59,410 bases of DNA from Allobosea sp. GTDB taxonomy: Bacteria; Pseudomonadota; Alphaproteobacteria; Rhizobiales; Kaistiaceae. The stretch's first letter is position 1. Every line of letters starts with the position of its first letter. The DNA is taken from assembly GCA_017307955.1 (NCBI GenBank), contig JAFKFV010000026.1:1-59410 (forward strand), given 5' to 3'. Below the pieces are notes generated by a model, which saw only the letters and a program-made list of their open reading frames with translations, was not told where the DNA came from and did no database searches. The translations under genes and the position numbers were made by a program. This document shows, one piece after another, positions 1 to 8,930 of the stretch.

Positions 1-306
<306 letters not shown>

Positions 307-387
307 ATCGCCCTCATTAACAATGCCCATCGCAGCCGCGATGCGCTCTCAATGAAATCCCAGCTTCTTCACCTTTCTGCGCTTTGC

Positions 388-507
388 CGGCCTGGTGGTC
401 ATGGCGAGGAGCCTGAACCCGATCCCATTCCGAACTCGGCCGTTAAACTCCTCCGCGCCAATGGTACTGTGTCTCAAGACCCGGGAGAGTAGGTCGCTGC
501 CAGGCCT
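388..507 (+). rRNA. rrf: 5S ribosomal RNA
   Basis: A 5S rRNA lies about 80 bases after the 23S end. The closing helix I is formed by GGCCTGG at 389-395 and CCAGGCC at 500-506, and the interior contains the typical 5S segments CCTGAACCCGATCCCATTCCG and GGGAGAGTAGG. The length of about 120 nt is normal. Ends are set by helix I and may be off by one or two bases. No tRNA follows the 5S gene. Confidence 0.95.
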
Positions 508-552
508 GCAAAACGCAGAAAGAAAACAAACTCTCTCTCTTCACACCCAATC

Positions 553-592
553 AAAAAGCCCCGCCAGGCAGAAATGCTCGGCGGGGCTTTTT
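553..592 (+). terminator. Rho-independent terminator of the rRNA operon
   Basis: AAAAAGCCCCGCC (553-565) and GGCGGGGCTTTTT (580-592) form a long GC hairpin flanked by A and T tracts, 46 bases after the 5S gene. It is the strongest terminator in the window. Confidence 0.93.
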
Positions 593-1265
593 GTCGTCCG
601 GAATCGGGGCAGGAGGGGAACCGGCAGGGGAGGGGACCGGGCCTGCCAACCGGCGAGCCCTCAAGCAACCGACAAACAGGCCGAGAAACGGCGGCGGCCT
701 CAGCGTGAACCTGCCACCCAAGCCGTCCCTCATGCCTACCCGCCACGGCAGCCACGACGGGGATGGCTTAGAAGCCTGTGAGCGGGCTGCTCCACTGTCG
801 ACCTGCACGCGCGAAGCGAGGAGTCGAGCGAGACCGCGCGGCGGATCCGTTCGGCGGCTTGCGCAGCGGTGATGATCGTCGATTGCGTCTGGCCGCTCTC
901 CGAGGCCTTCAACGCCGGCGCCCGTGGCTGTACGGCGCTGCCGCAGCACTTCACCGGCGTCCTGGCATCGCGCCGTTGCACTATCGCCGGGCGATCCCGG
1001 CTGGATACCAAAGAGCGTGTGCCTGTGACAGCGAAGGTTAACGAAGTCTTGCGCGTTGCGGCCGCGCCTATTCATTCCCCGGACACGCATTATTCTCACT
1101 CTGTCGTGAGTTGCAGTTGACTATCGCAGCCAAAGCATCGCCATTCTAGGCGCGCTGGCGAGGGGCGAATCGGGCCATCTCCGCTTCTCCCGGCATCCGG
1201 TTCGCCGTTCTGCGGCGGCCGGCCTCGCCGGCCTCGCCGGTACTATCTACGGGGAAGGATTATCC
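593..1265. other. Long intergenic region, no supported gene
   Basis: About 670 bases separate the rRNA terminator from the first protein gene. Open frames on both strands are GC-driven, without ribosome binding sites or recognisable domains. A tandem of GCCGGCCTC-like units is at 1216-1240. TTGACT at 1117-1122 could be a -35 element for the following gene, but no convincing -10 follows at 17 bases. No tRNA or mobile-element remnant is seen. Confidence 0.6.
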
Positions 1266-1685
1266 ATGCGATTCATCACGATCGGGCTGGCGGCCGCCGC
1301 TCTGACGGCCGGCATCGCCGCCGCCTCCGCCCAGACCATGAGCTATTCCGACGCCGGCGCTCTCCTCGCGCAGAGCTGCGGCAAGGACATCGAAAAGTAT
1401 TGCGCCAAGGTCAATCTCGGCGACGGCGCTCTCCGGGACTGCCTGATGGGGGCCAACTCCAAGGTCAATCCTCAATGCGTCGCCGACTATCAGACGGTCG
1501 TCGCCTCGCTGACCAAGCGCGCCGCGGCGCAGGCCTCGGTGGCGAAGCTCTGCCGCAACGATGTCGCGCGCCATTGCCAGGGAATGGTCGCCGGCGATGC
1601 GCATTTCCTCTCCTGCCTGAACGCCGCCTATCGCGTCGTGACCGCCGCCTGCAATCAGGCGATCGTCGATGCAGGCTGGCGCTGA
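1266..1685 (+). CDS. Secreted protein with two cysteine-rich (GLG1-type) repeats
   Basis: The 139-residue product has a Sec signal peptide (about residues 1-23, ending ASAQ). The mature part contains two copies of one exact spacing, C-x7-C-x12-C-x11-C, at about residues 38-71 and 96-129. All eight mature cysteines are in these repeats, which implies intramolecular disulfides in the periplasm. The spacing fits the cysteine-rich repeat family first described in Golgi apparatus protein 1 (PF00839), found also as small secreted proteins in Rhizobiales. No function is established. The next gene starts 31 bases downstream on the same strand and also encodes an exported protein, so the two may be co-transcribed. 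Confidence 0.85.
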   Translation: MRFITIGLAAAALTAGIAAASAQTMSYSDAGALLAQSCGKDIEKYCAKVNLGDGALRDCLMGANSKVNPQCVADYQTVVASLTKRAAAQASVAKLCRNDVARHCQGMVAGDAHFLSCLNAAYRVVTAACNQAIVDAGWR

Positions 1686-1716
1686 GCCGCGTGAGGGAAG
1701 GGAAGGAACCCAGATC

Positions 1717-2313
1717 ATGAAGAAGACCCGCATCGCCGCGCTCGCCGCCGTGCTCGCTTTCGCCGGCGCCACGCTGCCCGCTTCGGCGCAGACCGCGCTC
1801 AGCGAAGGCCAGATCCTGCAGAGCCTGCAGAGCGCCTCCCGCGTCGCGCCGCCGAACCTGTCGGCCGCCCTGATCGCCAACGCCGTCCAGGAGCATATCA
1901 AGAACAATCCCGGCATGCCGATCACCTGGACGCCGCTGCAGCTGCTCGACGGCCTCGCGCAGATCAATGTGCAGATCCAGTTCGCGCTGAACTCCGACAT
2001 CATCCGTCCGGAGTCCTATTCCACCATCGGCTCGATCGCCGACGCGCTGCATCACCCGATCCTCGCCGGCTACAAGTTCGTGGTGACCGGCAATACCGAC
2101 ATCACCGGCGACCGGATGAAGAATCTGGAGCTCAGCCAGCGCCGCGCCAACGCGGTCATGAACGCGCTCGTCACCGTCTACAATGTCGATCCGGCCCGCC
2201 TCGAAGCGGTCGGCCTCGGCCAGGAGAATCTGCAGGACGTGCAGAATCCGAAGGACCCGATCAATCGGCGCGTCCAGCTCATCAATGTCGGCAAGTATCT
2301 GCCGGGCAAGTAA
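1717..2313 (+). CDS. OmpA-family C-terminal domain protein, exported
   Basis: The 198-residue product starts at the ATG of MKKTRIAALA; an upstream in-frame start would put 16 charged residues before the signal peptide. Residues 1-25 form a signal peptide ending ASAQ. The C-terminal half, about residues 105-195, resembles an OmpA/MotB peptidoglycan-binding domain: a beta strand ending VTGNTDITGD, then LSQRRANAVMNAL, and the final NRRVQLINVG. The classical OmpA motif has NPxLSxxRAxxV; here it is NLELSQRRANAV. The protein is probably periplasmic and wall-bound. It follows the cysteine-repeat gene by 31 bases. Confidence 0.85.
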   Translation: MKKTRIAALAAVLAFAGATLPASAQTALSEGQILQSLQSASRVAPPNLSAALIANAVQEHIKNNPGMPITWTPLQLLDGLAQINVQIQFALNSDIIRPESYSTIGSIADALHHPILAGYKFVVTGNTDITGDRMKNLELSQRRANAVMNALVTVYNVDPARLEAVGLGQENLQDVQNPKDPINRRVQLINVGKYLPGK

Positions 2314-2336
2314 GTCCGGACGAATGTCAACAGACT

Positions 2337-2358
2337 GTCCGGCGCTTCGGCGCCGGAC
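2337..2358 (+). terminator. Hairpin downstream of the OmpA-like gene
   Basis: GTCCGGCGC TTCG GCGCCGGAC is a GC hairpin closed by a UUCG tetraloop, 23 bases after the stop codon. There is only a short TT after the stem, so termination efficiency is uncertain. Confidence 0.6.
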
Positions 2359-2378
2359 TTGATCGCGACGCTCATCAG

Positions 2379-2408
2379 GGCCGCGGCTGCCATAAGGTAG
2401 CCGCGGCC
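2379..2408 (-). terminator. Hairpin downstream of the amidohydrolase gene
   Basis: GGCCGCGGCT (2379-2388) pairs with AGCCGCGGCC (2399-2408), just past the stop codon of the reverse-strand gene. No T tract follows, so it may only protect the transcript end. Confidence 0.5.
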
Positions 2409-2414
2409 TTCGCG

Positions 2415-3263
2415 TCAGAGGCGGTAGAAGGCGACCGCGTTGTCGCGCCAGAACTTGCGCCGTTCGTCCTCGCTCGCGCCGGCGAGCAGGTCGTCGAGGA
2501 TCTCGGTCCAGCGGCGATAGGTGATGGCGAGCGTCGAGACCGGCCAGTCGCCGCCGAACATGACGCGGTCGAAGCCGAAGGCGTCGATGGCCGTCGAGAC
2601 GTAGCGCTTCAGCTGATCCTCGGTCCAGTTGCGGTGATCGGCTTCGGTGGCGACGCCGGAGATCTTGCAGACGACATTCGGCCGGCGCGCAAGCTCCCGC
2701 ATCTCCTCCGCCCAAGGCGAGACGAGGCCGTCGGCGATTCCCGGCTTGCCGATATGGTCGAGGATCATCGGCACGGTCTCGACCTTGTCGGCGAAGGCGA
2801 TGACATTGGCGAGCTGCCGGTGGAAGATGCAGATGTCGAAGCTGAGGCCGAACTCGGCGAGCATCCTGGCGCCGGTGACGAAGCCCGGCTGCAGGCAGAA
2901 ATCATCCGCCTCCGACTGGAGGAGCCGGCGGATGCCGCGCAGCAGCGGCAGTTCGGCCAGGGCTTCGAGATGCGGCCGCACTGCCTCGCCCTGCTCGAGC
3001 GGGGCCGAGGCAACCATGCCCTTGAGGCGCGGCTCCAGCCTGGCAAGGGTGGTCACCCACCGCGCCTCGTCGAGCGCCTGGCCGGCATTCACGGCACATT
3101 CCATGAAGACCATGGATTCGAGCGGCAAGCCGGCGGTCGCAGCCGCGAATTCGGGCAGCTCATGGCGCCGGTCGAGCGTGTCGTTGCCGGCGAGCCAGTC
3201 ATAACCGAGCCGCATCGGGTCCCAGAGATGGACATGGGTATCGACGAAGGGGACGCTCGGCAT
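2415..3263 (-). CDS. Amidohydrolase family (amidohydrolase 2, COG3618) hydrolase
   Basis: The 282-residue product is a TIM-barrel metal-dependent hydrolase of the group that includes L-fuconolactonase and 2-pyrone-4,6-dicarboxylate lactonase. The N-terminal metal motif is DTHVHLWD (His10, His12), followed by the internal ILDHIGKPG segment and the late MFGGDWPVS segment with the catalytic Asp. Length is normal. The enzymes hydrolyse lactones or related bonds in sugar-acid or aromatic breakdown; the substrate cannot be told here. No transporter or sugar gene adjoins it, so the context gives no help. The start gives MPSVPFVDTH, the usual N terminus for the family. Confidence 0.85.
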   Translation of the reverse strand: MPSVPFVDTHVHLWDPMRLGYDWLAGNDTLDRRHELPEFAAATAGLPLESMVFMECAVNAGQALDEARWVTTLARLEPRLKGMVASAPLEQGEAVRPHLEALAELPLLRGIRRLLQSEADDFCLQPGFVTGARMLAEFGLSFDICIFHRQLANVIAFADKVETVPMILDHIGKPGIADGLVSPWAEEMRELARRPNVVCKISGVATEADHRNWTEDQLKRYVSTAIDAFGFDRVMFGGDWPVSTLAITYRRWTEILDDLLAGASEDERRKFWRDNAVAFYRL

Positions 3264-3457
3264 CAGTCGTTTCCTCGCCGGGCTCTAATCATCGGCGCAC
3301 GGTTCTGCATCTTGCTCTCCTCCCTCATTGCGGCGCGTCGGCACCTGCCCCGAGAGGGGGAGGCCGCCGCGGCCGTTTTCTCGCATAGCATGCCGCAACA
3401 GGCGACGCGATCAACGGGGCAGGCGCCGCGCCATCCACCGCAAAACCCGTCATCCGG

Positions 3458-3486
3458 TTGACATTCGCAGACCGCCTGCCTATGGT
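3458..3486 (+). promoter_or_regulatory. Sigma-70 type promoter for rpmJ
   Basis: TTGACA (3458-3463), a 17-base spacer and TATGGT (3481-3486) lie 74 bases before the rpmJ start. The -35 element is a perfect match, as expected for a ribosomal protein gene. Confidence 0.75.
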
Positions 3487-3559
3487 CCGGCCAACTTTCG
3501 AGACGGGCGCCTTGGGCGCTCGTTTCGTTGTAGGCCCCATGAATTGCGGAACCCGCGCC

Positions 3560-3685
3560 ATGAAAATCAAGAACTCGCTCAAGGCGCTGCTCGGGCGCCA
3601 TCGCGCCAACCGGCTCGTGCGCCGCAAGGGCCGCGTCTTCATCATCAACAAGGTCAACCCGCGCTACAAGGCGCGCCAGGGCTGA
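3560..3685 (+). CDS. rpmJ: 50S ribosomal protein L36 (zinc-free form)
   Basis: The 41-residue protein starts MKIKNSLKALLGRHRANRLV and ends INKVNPRYKARQG, the standard alphaproteobacterial L36. It contains no cysteine, so it is the C-minus form lacking the zinc ribbon of the 37-residue L36. It is too short to stand out by length; the start is fixed by the conserved MKIKNS. A good promoter lies 74 bases upstream and a TPR gene follows. L36 binds domain VI of 23S rRNA in the large subunit. Confidence 0.97.
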   Translation: MKIKNSLKALLGRHRANRLVRRKGRVFIINKVNPRYKARQG

Positions 3686-3757
3686 TCCTTGGCCGTCCGG
3701 TCCACCGGACGTGCTCGTGATTTGACGATGCCTGCATGCCGCCCTAGCTTGGGTCGC

Positions 3758-4387
3758 ATGCAGGCATTTGTCTTCCGGGCTCCCGCTCTCGCTGCCATGG
3801 CGCTTGTCGCCATGTTGAGCGCAGCGGCGCCGAATCTGGCCGCCGAGCCGCCTGCGGCGACAGCCCAGTCTCCTTCGCCGTCGCTCGCCAGCAAGCCGCT
3901 CGGCGAGATGTCGATGGACGAGCTCTTCGCGACTCTTGCCGATCCGGCGAACGATGCGCGCGGGCGGGCGGCCGAGAAGGAGATCCAGCGGCGCTGGTCC
4001 CGATCCGGCAGCGCCACGATCGATCTCCTGATGAGCTGGGCGCAGCAGTCGCTTGCCGCCAAGGACTATGGCCGCGCGCTCGATTTCCTCGACCAGGTCG
4101 TGATGCTGAAGCCCGATTACGCCGAGGGCTGGAATCGCCGGGCGACCGTCTTCTATCTCCAGGACGAATACGGCAAGGCGCTTTCGGATATCGAGAAGGT
4201 GCTGATCCTCGAGCCACGCCATTTCGGGGCGCTCGCCGGGATCGGGACCATCTTCGAGGAGCTCGATCGCAAGGCGGACGCCCTTGCGGCCTTCGAAAAG
4301 GCGCTCGCGATCGATCCCTATCTCGAAGACGATGTCCGCAAATCCATCGACCAGTTGAAGCCAGACGTCGAGGGCGAGCAGATCTGA
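3758..4387 (+). CDS. Exported tetratricopeptide-repeat protein
   Basis: The 209-residue protein begins at MQAFVFRAP with a signal peptide of about 29 residues ending NLAA; a more upstream ATG at 3728 would add ten residues before it. From about residue 105 there are three TPR units, recognisable by the W/Y-x-G/A-x-Y/A and P-x-x pattern (for example RALDFLDQVVMLKPDYAEGW and the following two copies). TPR proteins serve as protein-binding scaffolds, here in the periplasm. Its position after rpmJ and convergent to pyk is common in Rhizobiales. No specific partner is known to me. Confidence 0.85.
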   Translation: MQAFVFRAPALAAMALVAMLSAAAPNLAAEPPAATAQSPSPSLASKPLGEMSMDELFATLADPANDARGRAAEKEIQRRWSRSGSATIDLLMSWAQQSLAAKDYGRALDFLDQVVMLKPDYAEGWNRRATVFYLQDEYGKALSDIEKVLILEPRHFGALAGIGTIFEELDRKADALAAFEKALAIDPYLEDDVRKSIDQLKPDVEGEQI

Positions 4388-4460
4388 AGCCCCGGCGAAC
4401 GCGCATTTGCGCTCCAGGAAAGGCTCCAGCCTTCACCAGGGATTTCAGGCCCGGAATGAC

Positions 4461-4486
4461 AATGCCCGGACCGAGGTCCGGGCATT
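4461..4486. terminator. Bidirectional hairpin between TPR gene and pyk
   Basis: AATGCCCGGAC pairs with GTCCGGGCATT around a CGAG loop, between two convergent genes. It is a symmetric stem that can act on either strand. Confidence 0.7.
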
Positions 4487-4517
4487 GCGTGTGCTTGTGT
4501 CTCTGGCAGGGGCCAGC

Positions 4518-5957
4518 TCAGTAGCTCTTTCCCTCGCTGCCGGCGCCGACAAAGGCGATGCGCAGCATGTTGGTTGCCCCCGGTGTCCTGAGCGGCACGC
4601 CGGCGGTGATGATGATGCGGTCATTGGCCTGCGCGAAGCCCTCGCGGCCGGCGATATGGCAAGCCCGGTTGACCATGTCGTCGAGATCGTAGGCGTCATC
4701 CGAGATCACGCAGTGGAGACCCCAGACGATCGACAGCCGACGCGCCGTCGCCTGGATCGGCGAGAGCGCGATGATCGGCGTGCGCGGCCGTTCGCGCGCC
4801 GCCCTGAGGCCCGTCGAGCCCGACGCGGTGTAGCAGCAGATGGCCGAGAGATTGAGCGTTTCGGCGATCTGGCGCGCGGCGGCTGAAATGGCGTCCGCGC
4901 CGGTCGCTTCCGGCTCGGTCCGCTGCGCGTGCATGATATTCTTGTGGTTGATGTCGCGCTCGACCGCGGCGGCGATCCTGTCCATCGTCTCGACGGCATC
5001 GATCGGGAAGGCGCCGGCGGCCGATTCGGCTGAGAGCATGATCGCGTCCGCGCCCTCATAGACGGCGGTCGCGACGTCGGAGACCTCGGCCCTGGTCGGA
5101 ACCGGCGCCGTGATCATGGATTCGAGCATCTGGGTGGCGACGACCACCGGCTTGCCGGCGCGGCGGCAGGCCCGGGTAATCTGCTTCTGGATACCCGGAA
5201 CCTCCTCGAGCGGCATCTCGACGCCGAGATCGCCGCGCGCGACCATGAGCGCATCGGAAATCTCGATGATTTCCGCGAGGCGCTGCACGGCCTGCGGCTT
5301 TTCGATCTTCGACATGATGCCGGCGCGGCCGGCGGCGATCTTCCGCACTTCGGCGACGTCTTCCGGGCGTTGCACGAAGGAAAGGGCGATCCAGTCGACC
5401 TTCGCCTCGAGCGCAGCGTCGAGATCGGCGCGGTCCTTCTCGGTGAGCGCGCCCGTGCGGATGGTCGAGTCCGGCACCGAGACGCCCTTGCGGTCGGAGA
5501 GCTTGGTGCCGACCTCGACCGTCGTCAGCGCGGACTTGCTGTCCGTCGACACGACACGAAGGCGCACCTTGCCGTCGTCGATCAGCAGCCGGTGGCCGGG
5601 CTCCAGCGCTTCCAGGATTTCCGGATGCGGCAGGAAGACGCGGCCGCTCGTACCCGGCGTCGGATCCGAATCGAGCGTGAAAGCCTGCCCGACGGTGATC
5701 TCGACCGCCTTGTCGGCGAAGGTGCCGAGACGCAGCTTCGGTCCCTGAAGATCGGCGAGGATGCCGATCGGCCGGCCTTCCTCGCCGTCGATCTCGCGGA
5801 TGATCGCGACGAGCTCGCGCAGCCGGTCATGCGGCGTGTGGCTCATATTGATGCGGAACACATCGGCTCCGGCACGGAACAACGCCAGGATCGTCGCCTT
5901 GTCGGAGGAGGCGGGTCCGAGCGTCGCGAGAATCTTGACCTTACGCGAGCGTCTCAT
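4518..5957 (-). CDS. pyk: Pyruvate kinase
   Basis: The 479-residue product catalyses phosphoenolpyruvate + ADP to pyruvate + ATP in the cytosol. The N terminus MRRSRKVKILATLGPASS and the INMSHT segment are typical, as is the active-site signature around MVARGDLGVEMPLEEVPG. The C-terminal allosteric domain is present, so length is normal. The ATG overlaps the stop of the upstream DUF1036 gene by ATGA, so translation is probably coupled. This DUF1036-pyk pair is conserved in Rhizobiales. The longer upstream frame was rejected because it reads through the DUF1036 gene in another frame. Confidence 0.98.
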   Translation of the reverse strand: MRRSRKVKILATLGPASSDKATILALFRAGADVFRINMSHTPHDRLRELVAIIREIDGEEGRPIGILADLQGPKLRLGTFADKAVEITVGQAFTLDSDPTPGTSGRVFLPHPEILEALEPGHRLLIDDGKVRLRVVSTDSKSALTTVEVGTKLSDRKGVSVPDSTIRTGALTEKDRADLDAALEAKVDWIALSFVQRPEDVAEVRKIAAGRAGIMSKIEKPQAVQRLAEIIEISDALMVARGDLGVEMPLEEVPGIQKQITRACRRAGKPVVVATQMLESMITAPVPTRAEVSDVATAVYEGADAIMLSAESAAGAFPIDAVETMDRIAAAVERDINHKNIMHAQRTEPEATGADAISAAARQIAETLNLSAICCYTASGSTGLRAARERPRTPIIALSPIQATARRLSIVWGLHCVISDDAYDLDDMVNRACHIAGREGFAQANDRIIITAGVPLRTPGATNMLRIAFVGAGSEGKSY

Positions 5958-6418
5958 TGCGTCTTCGCTCCTGCTTGGGCGGGTTCGTTCAATTGGATTG
6001 TCCAGTTCGTCTGTTCGCCGGTGTCCACTTCGAAGAACCCGGTGCGGTTGAAGCCGCGGGCCACGCAATCCTCCGTGCCCTGGATCGTGAACATCTTGTC
6101 CTTGGTGCACATCACGAATTTGCCGCTCCATTCGCCGCCATGGTCGTAGTCGACCGCGTAGACGTAATAGAAGCGTGACACCAGCGTGCCGCTGACGAGG
6201 GTCTCACAGCTGTTGACGGGAATGTTCCACCAGCCTTCCGTCGTCCAGATTTTGTTGTCCTTGTAGCCGATGGCGACGCCGACCCGGTTGTTGGTCTTGT
6301 TGCAGAGCCTCAGATCGGCAAATGCAGGAGCCATGCCAACGCCCGGCGCCAGCAGGAGCCCTGCGGCGAGCGCCAGCGCCGCGGCGAGACTGCGCCCCGA
6401 CAACATGCGGCGCACCAT
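5954..6418 (-). CDS. DUF1036 exported protein
   Basis: The 154-residue protein has a signal peptide to about residue 34 and then the DUF1036 domain, beginning LRLCNKTNNRVGVAIGYKD. Four cysteines (about 39, 71, 104 and 118) suggest two disulfides in the periplasm. Function is unknown. The gene ends in a four-base overlap with pyk and is preceded by a recognisable promoter, so the pair is an operon with DUF1036 first. Why an exported protein is tied to pyruvate kinase is not known. Start: MVRRMLSGRS; the upstream frame has no signal peptide and was rejected. Confidence 0.9.
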   Translation of the reverse strand: MVRRMLSGRSLAAALALAAGLLLAPGVGMAPAFADLRLCNKTNNRVGVAIGYKDNKIWTTEGWWNIPVNSCETLVSGTLVSRFYYVYAVDYDHGGEWSGKFVMCTKDKMFTIQGTEDCVARGFNRTGFFEVDTGEQTNWTIQLNEPAQAGAKTQ

Positions 6419-6451
6419 CAAGGTGATCGAACTCTCAACATGGTCGCGCGC

Positions 6452-6481
6452 TTTATGGGCGCGATTTTTTTCGGCTGTCAA
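6452..6481 (-). promoter_or_regulatory. Promoter for DUF1036-pyk
   Basis: On the reverse strand TTGACA (6481-6476), an 18-base spacer and CATAAA (6457-6452) precede the DUF1036 start by about 34 bases. The -35 element is perfect. Confidence 0.65.
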
Positions 6482-6620
6482 CGGTCTGGCCGCCGCCGGG
6501 GTGCCGGCGCGGTGGGAAGGAGCGGAAACAAGGGTCATGCGTCTTCGAAATTGGGGATCGCAGCCGCCCCCGCGCGGTTCGCGACGGCGCCCGCCGATGA
6601 TCGCGCCAAAGGCGGCGGCA

Positions 6621-7541
6621 TCATGACGCCGGCTCGGGGGTCGGCGGGGCAGGGGCCTTGCGCGGCCGCGCCACCATGATGCCGGCGAGGATGAGCAGAC
6701 CGCCCACCGCCTGCGGCAGCGAGATCGGCTCGCCGGCGAAGAGCCAGCCGAAGACGGCGCCGGCAATCGCCTCCAAGAAGATGACCAGAGCCGAGAAGGC
6801 GGCCGGCAGATGGCCGAGCGCGAAGGCGAGGAGGCCCTGGCCGCCGGCATGGCTGACGAAGGCGAGGCCGACGATCGCGGAGGCGCCCTCGATGGTCGCG
6901 GGCAGGATTCGCGGCTCGACCGCCAGCGCGACGGCGAGGAGCGCGAGGCTGGTGATGATCGTCGAGAGGAAGGTGATCTTCGCCGCCGACTGCGTCCGCC
7001 GCGCGACCCGCACCGGCAGGAAATAGGCGCCGAAAAAGACGGAGGTCGCGAGGCCGCAGAGATCGCCGAACAGATGTTCCGGTGCCAGTTGCCAGCTCAT
7101 GCCGATCAGGAAGGCCGCGCCGACGAGACAGAGCGCGAGCCCGGCGAAGACGCTGCGCGGGACATGCTCGCCGATGAAGAAGCCCGAGCCGAGCGCGACC
7201 CAGACCGGCGCCATGGTGGCGAGGAAGACGGCGTTCGCAACCGACGTGTTCAGGATTGCGAGGTGCCAGAAGATGAGGTCAGCCGTGAAGAACAGCCCGG
7301 CATAGATGACGGGCGCATCGAAGCGGAAGAGGTCGCGCAGCGTCCGTCCCGAGCGCCGCCCTTCGACATAGGACCAGACGAAGAGAAGGGGAATGGCGCC
7401 GCCCACGCGCCAGAAAGCGCTGGCGAACGGTCCGACCTCGGCATGGCGCACGAAGATCGGCGAGATCGCCATGGCGAGGGCGCCCATGACGAGGGCCGGC
7501 AGGGCCAGCGTCTGGGCTCCCTGGCGGGAAGGGTCGGTCAC
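6621..7541 (-). CDS. EamA-family (DMT) transporter
   Basis: The product of about 306 residues has two EamA halves of five predicted helices each, the drug/metabolite transporter fold of the inner membrane. Recognisable parts are ISPIFVRHAEVGPFASAFWR near the start and ISLPQAVGGLLILAGIMVA at the end. The substrate is not predictable. I place the start at a GTG (7541) giving VTDPSRQGAQTLALPALVMG, because the long frame upstream belongs to the antisense of the divergent gene; no strong Shine-Dalgarno sequence supports it. The C-terminal tail is proline-rich. Confidence 0.85.
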   Translation of the reverse strand: MTDPSRQGAQTLALPALVMGALAMAISPIFVRHAEVGPFASAFWRVGGAIPLLFVWSYVEGRRSGRTLRDLFRFDAPVIYAGLFFTADLIFWHLAILNTSVANAVFLATMAPVWVALGSGFFIGEHVPRSVFAGLALCLVGAAFLIGMSWQLAPEHLFGDLCGLATSVFFGAYFLPVRVARRTQSAAKITFLSTIITSLALLAVALAVEPRILPATIEGASAIVGLAFVSHAGGQGLLAFALGHLPAAFSALVIFLEAIAGAVFGWLFAGEPISLPQAVGGLLILAGIMVARPRKAPAPPTPEPAS

Positions 7542-7607
7542 GATCGGGATCCAATCGGGGACGGGGTGCAAATGCTGTGGCGGGCTGCCATCCCCGTCAG
7601 TATCATC

Positions 7608-8510
7608 ATGGCCATGCACGACAAGCCCCCCTCCAGCAGCCCGACCTCTGACGGCCTGGCCGACAACACTGCCATGATGTCGGATGCCCGGCTTCCGGAC
7701 ATTGACGCGCCGGCCTTCGAGCAGATCGGCGGCGACGCATCGGCGGGTCTTCTGCTCCTCTGCGATCACGCGTCCAACGCCGTTCCGGAGGATTATGACC
7801 GGCTCGGCCTCGGCGAAGCGGCGTTCGAGCGGCATATCGCCTATGATATCGGCGCCGCCGCGGTGACGCGCGGCCTCGCGGCCCGCTTCGGCGTTCCGGC
7901 CGTGCTCTCGCGCTTCTCGCGGCTGCTGATCGATCCCAATCGCGCCCTTGACGACCCGACGCTGTTGATGCGGCTCTCGGATGGGGCGGTCATTCCGGGC
8001 AATGCCCGCGTGGACGCGGCGGAGCGGCAAAGGCGGATCGATCGCTTCTACCGGCCCTATGACGATGCCGTGGGGGCGCTGATCGACGCGGCGATGGCGA
8101 GCGGCCGCATCCCGGTGATCCTCTCGGTGCACAGCTTCACGCCAGTCTGGAAGGGGGTGCCGCGCCGCTGGCAGGCGGGCGTGCTCTGGGATGCCGATCC
8201 CCGCTTCGCGCGGCCGCTGATCGAGGGCCTCGCCGTGGACCGCCTGCTGACCATCGGCGACAACGAGCCCTATCACGGCGCGCTGAAGGGCGACACGCTC
8301 TATCGCCACGCGACGCGGCGCGGCATCGCCCATGCGCTGATCGAGGTGCGCCAGGATCTCATCGCCGAACCGGACGGTGTCGCCGATTGGGTCGAACGGA
8401 TCGCCCGCGCGCTGGACGCGATGGGGCTCGACCGTGCTCCGCATGGCGTCATGATGCATGGCTCGCTTACGGGACCCGTCGAGCCGCTTCTAGGGAGATA
8501 TCGGCCATGA
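7608..8510 (+). CDS. N-formylglutamate amidohydrolase family protein
   Basis: The protein of about 300 residues belongs to the HutG-like family that hydrolyses N-formyl-L-glutamate. Family marks are LLLCDHASNAVPEDYDRLGL, the ERHIAYDIGA block, LIDPNRALDDPTL, SVHSFTPVWKG and IGDNEPYHG. The start is uncertain: ATGs occur at 7608, 7614, 7674 and 7677, and the first 20 residues are low complexity; MSDARLPDID at 7677 would match the family's usual N terminus better. No other histidine-degradation gene is nearby, so the substrate may differ. The last four bases overlap the DUF1244 start (ATGA). Confidence 0.85.
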   Translation: MAMHDKPPSSSPTSDGLADNTAMMSDARLPDIDAPAFEQIGGDASAGLLLLCDHASNAVPEDYDRLGLGEAAFERHIAYDIGAAAVTRGLAARFGVPAVLSRFSRLLIDPNRALDDPTLLMRLSDGAVIPGNARVDAAERQRRIDRFYRPYDDAVGALIDAAMASGRIPVILSVHSFTPVWKGVPRRWQAGVLWDADPRFARPLIEGLAVDRLLTIGDNEPYHGALKGDTLYRHATRRGIAHALIEVRQDLIAEPDGVADWVERIARALDAMGLDRAPHGVMMHGSLTGPVEPLLGRYRP

Positions 8511-8812
8511 CGCATCTCGACCGCGCGACGCGCACCGAACTCGAGGCCGCCGCCTTCCGCCGGCTGCTGGAGCATCTCTCCGGCCGGCCCGACGTGCAGA
8601 ACATCGATCTCATGAATCTCGCCGGCTTCTGCCGCAACTGCCTCGCCAACTGGTATCGCGAGGCGGCGGAGGCAAAGGGGATCGAACTCTCCAAGGAGGC
8701 GTCGCGCGAAGCCGTCTACGGCATGCCCTACGAGGACTGGCGGGCGGCGAACCAGCGCGAGGCGAGCCCGTCGCAGCTCGCGGCCTTCGAGACGAACCGC
8801 CCGAAGGAATGA
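8507..8812 (+). CDS. DUF1244 family small protein
   Basis: The 101-residue protein starts MTHLDRATRT and carries the DUF1244 signature around VQNIDLMNLAGFCRNCLANWY and YGMPYEDW. It is soluble and mostly helical, with two closely spaced cysteines (FCRNC). The family is restricted mainly to proteobacteria and has no assigned function. Its ATG overlaps the stop codon of the amidohydrolase gene, so the two are translationally coupled. Confidence 0.9.
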   Translation: MTHLDRATRTELEAAAFRRLLEHLSGRPDVQNIDLMNLAGFCRNCLANWYREAAEAKGIELSKEASREAVYGMPYEDWRAANQREASPSQLAAFETNRPKE

Positions 8813-8930
8813 AGCGTGGATAAGGGCCGAAACCGGTGGACCGCGGCGCTCGGCAGCTCCCGCGGCTTGACCGGGCGGCCGGAAACGGGCAGTGACCCTG
8901 CCTCAGATCACAGTTTCGAGGACAGCAGCC

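Noticed and set aside
507..593. tRNA gene after the 5S rRNA
   Set aside because: There are only 45 bases before the terminator and no cloverleaf or GGTTCRA-type T loop.
1033..1048. TTAACG followed by TTGCG as a CtrA-like site
   Set aside because: It has several mismatches to TTAA-N7-TTAAC, and no gene start is at a suitable distance.
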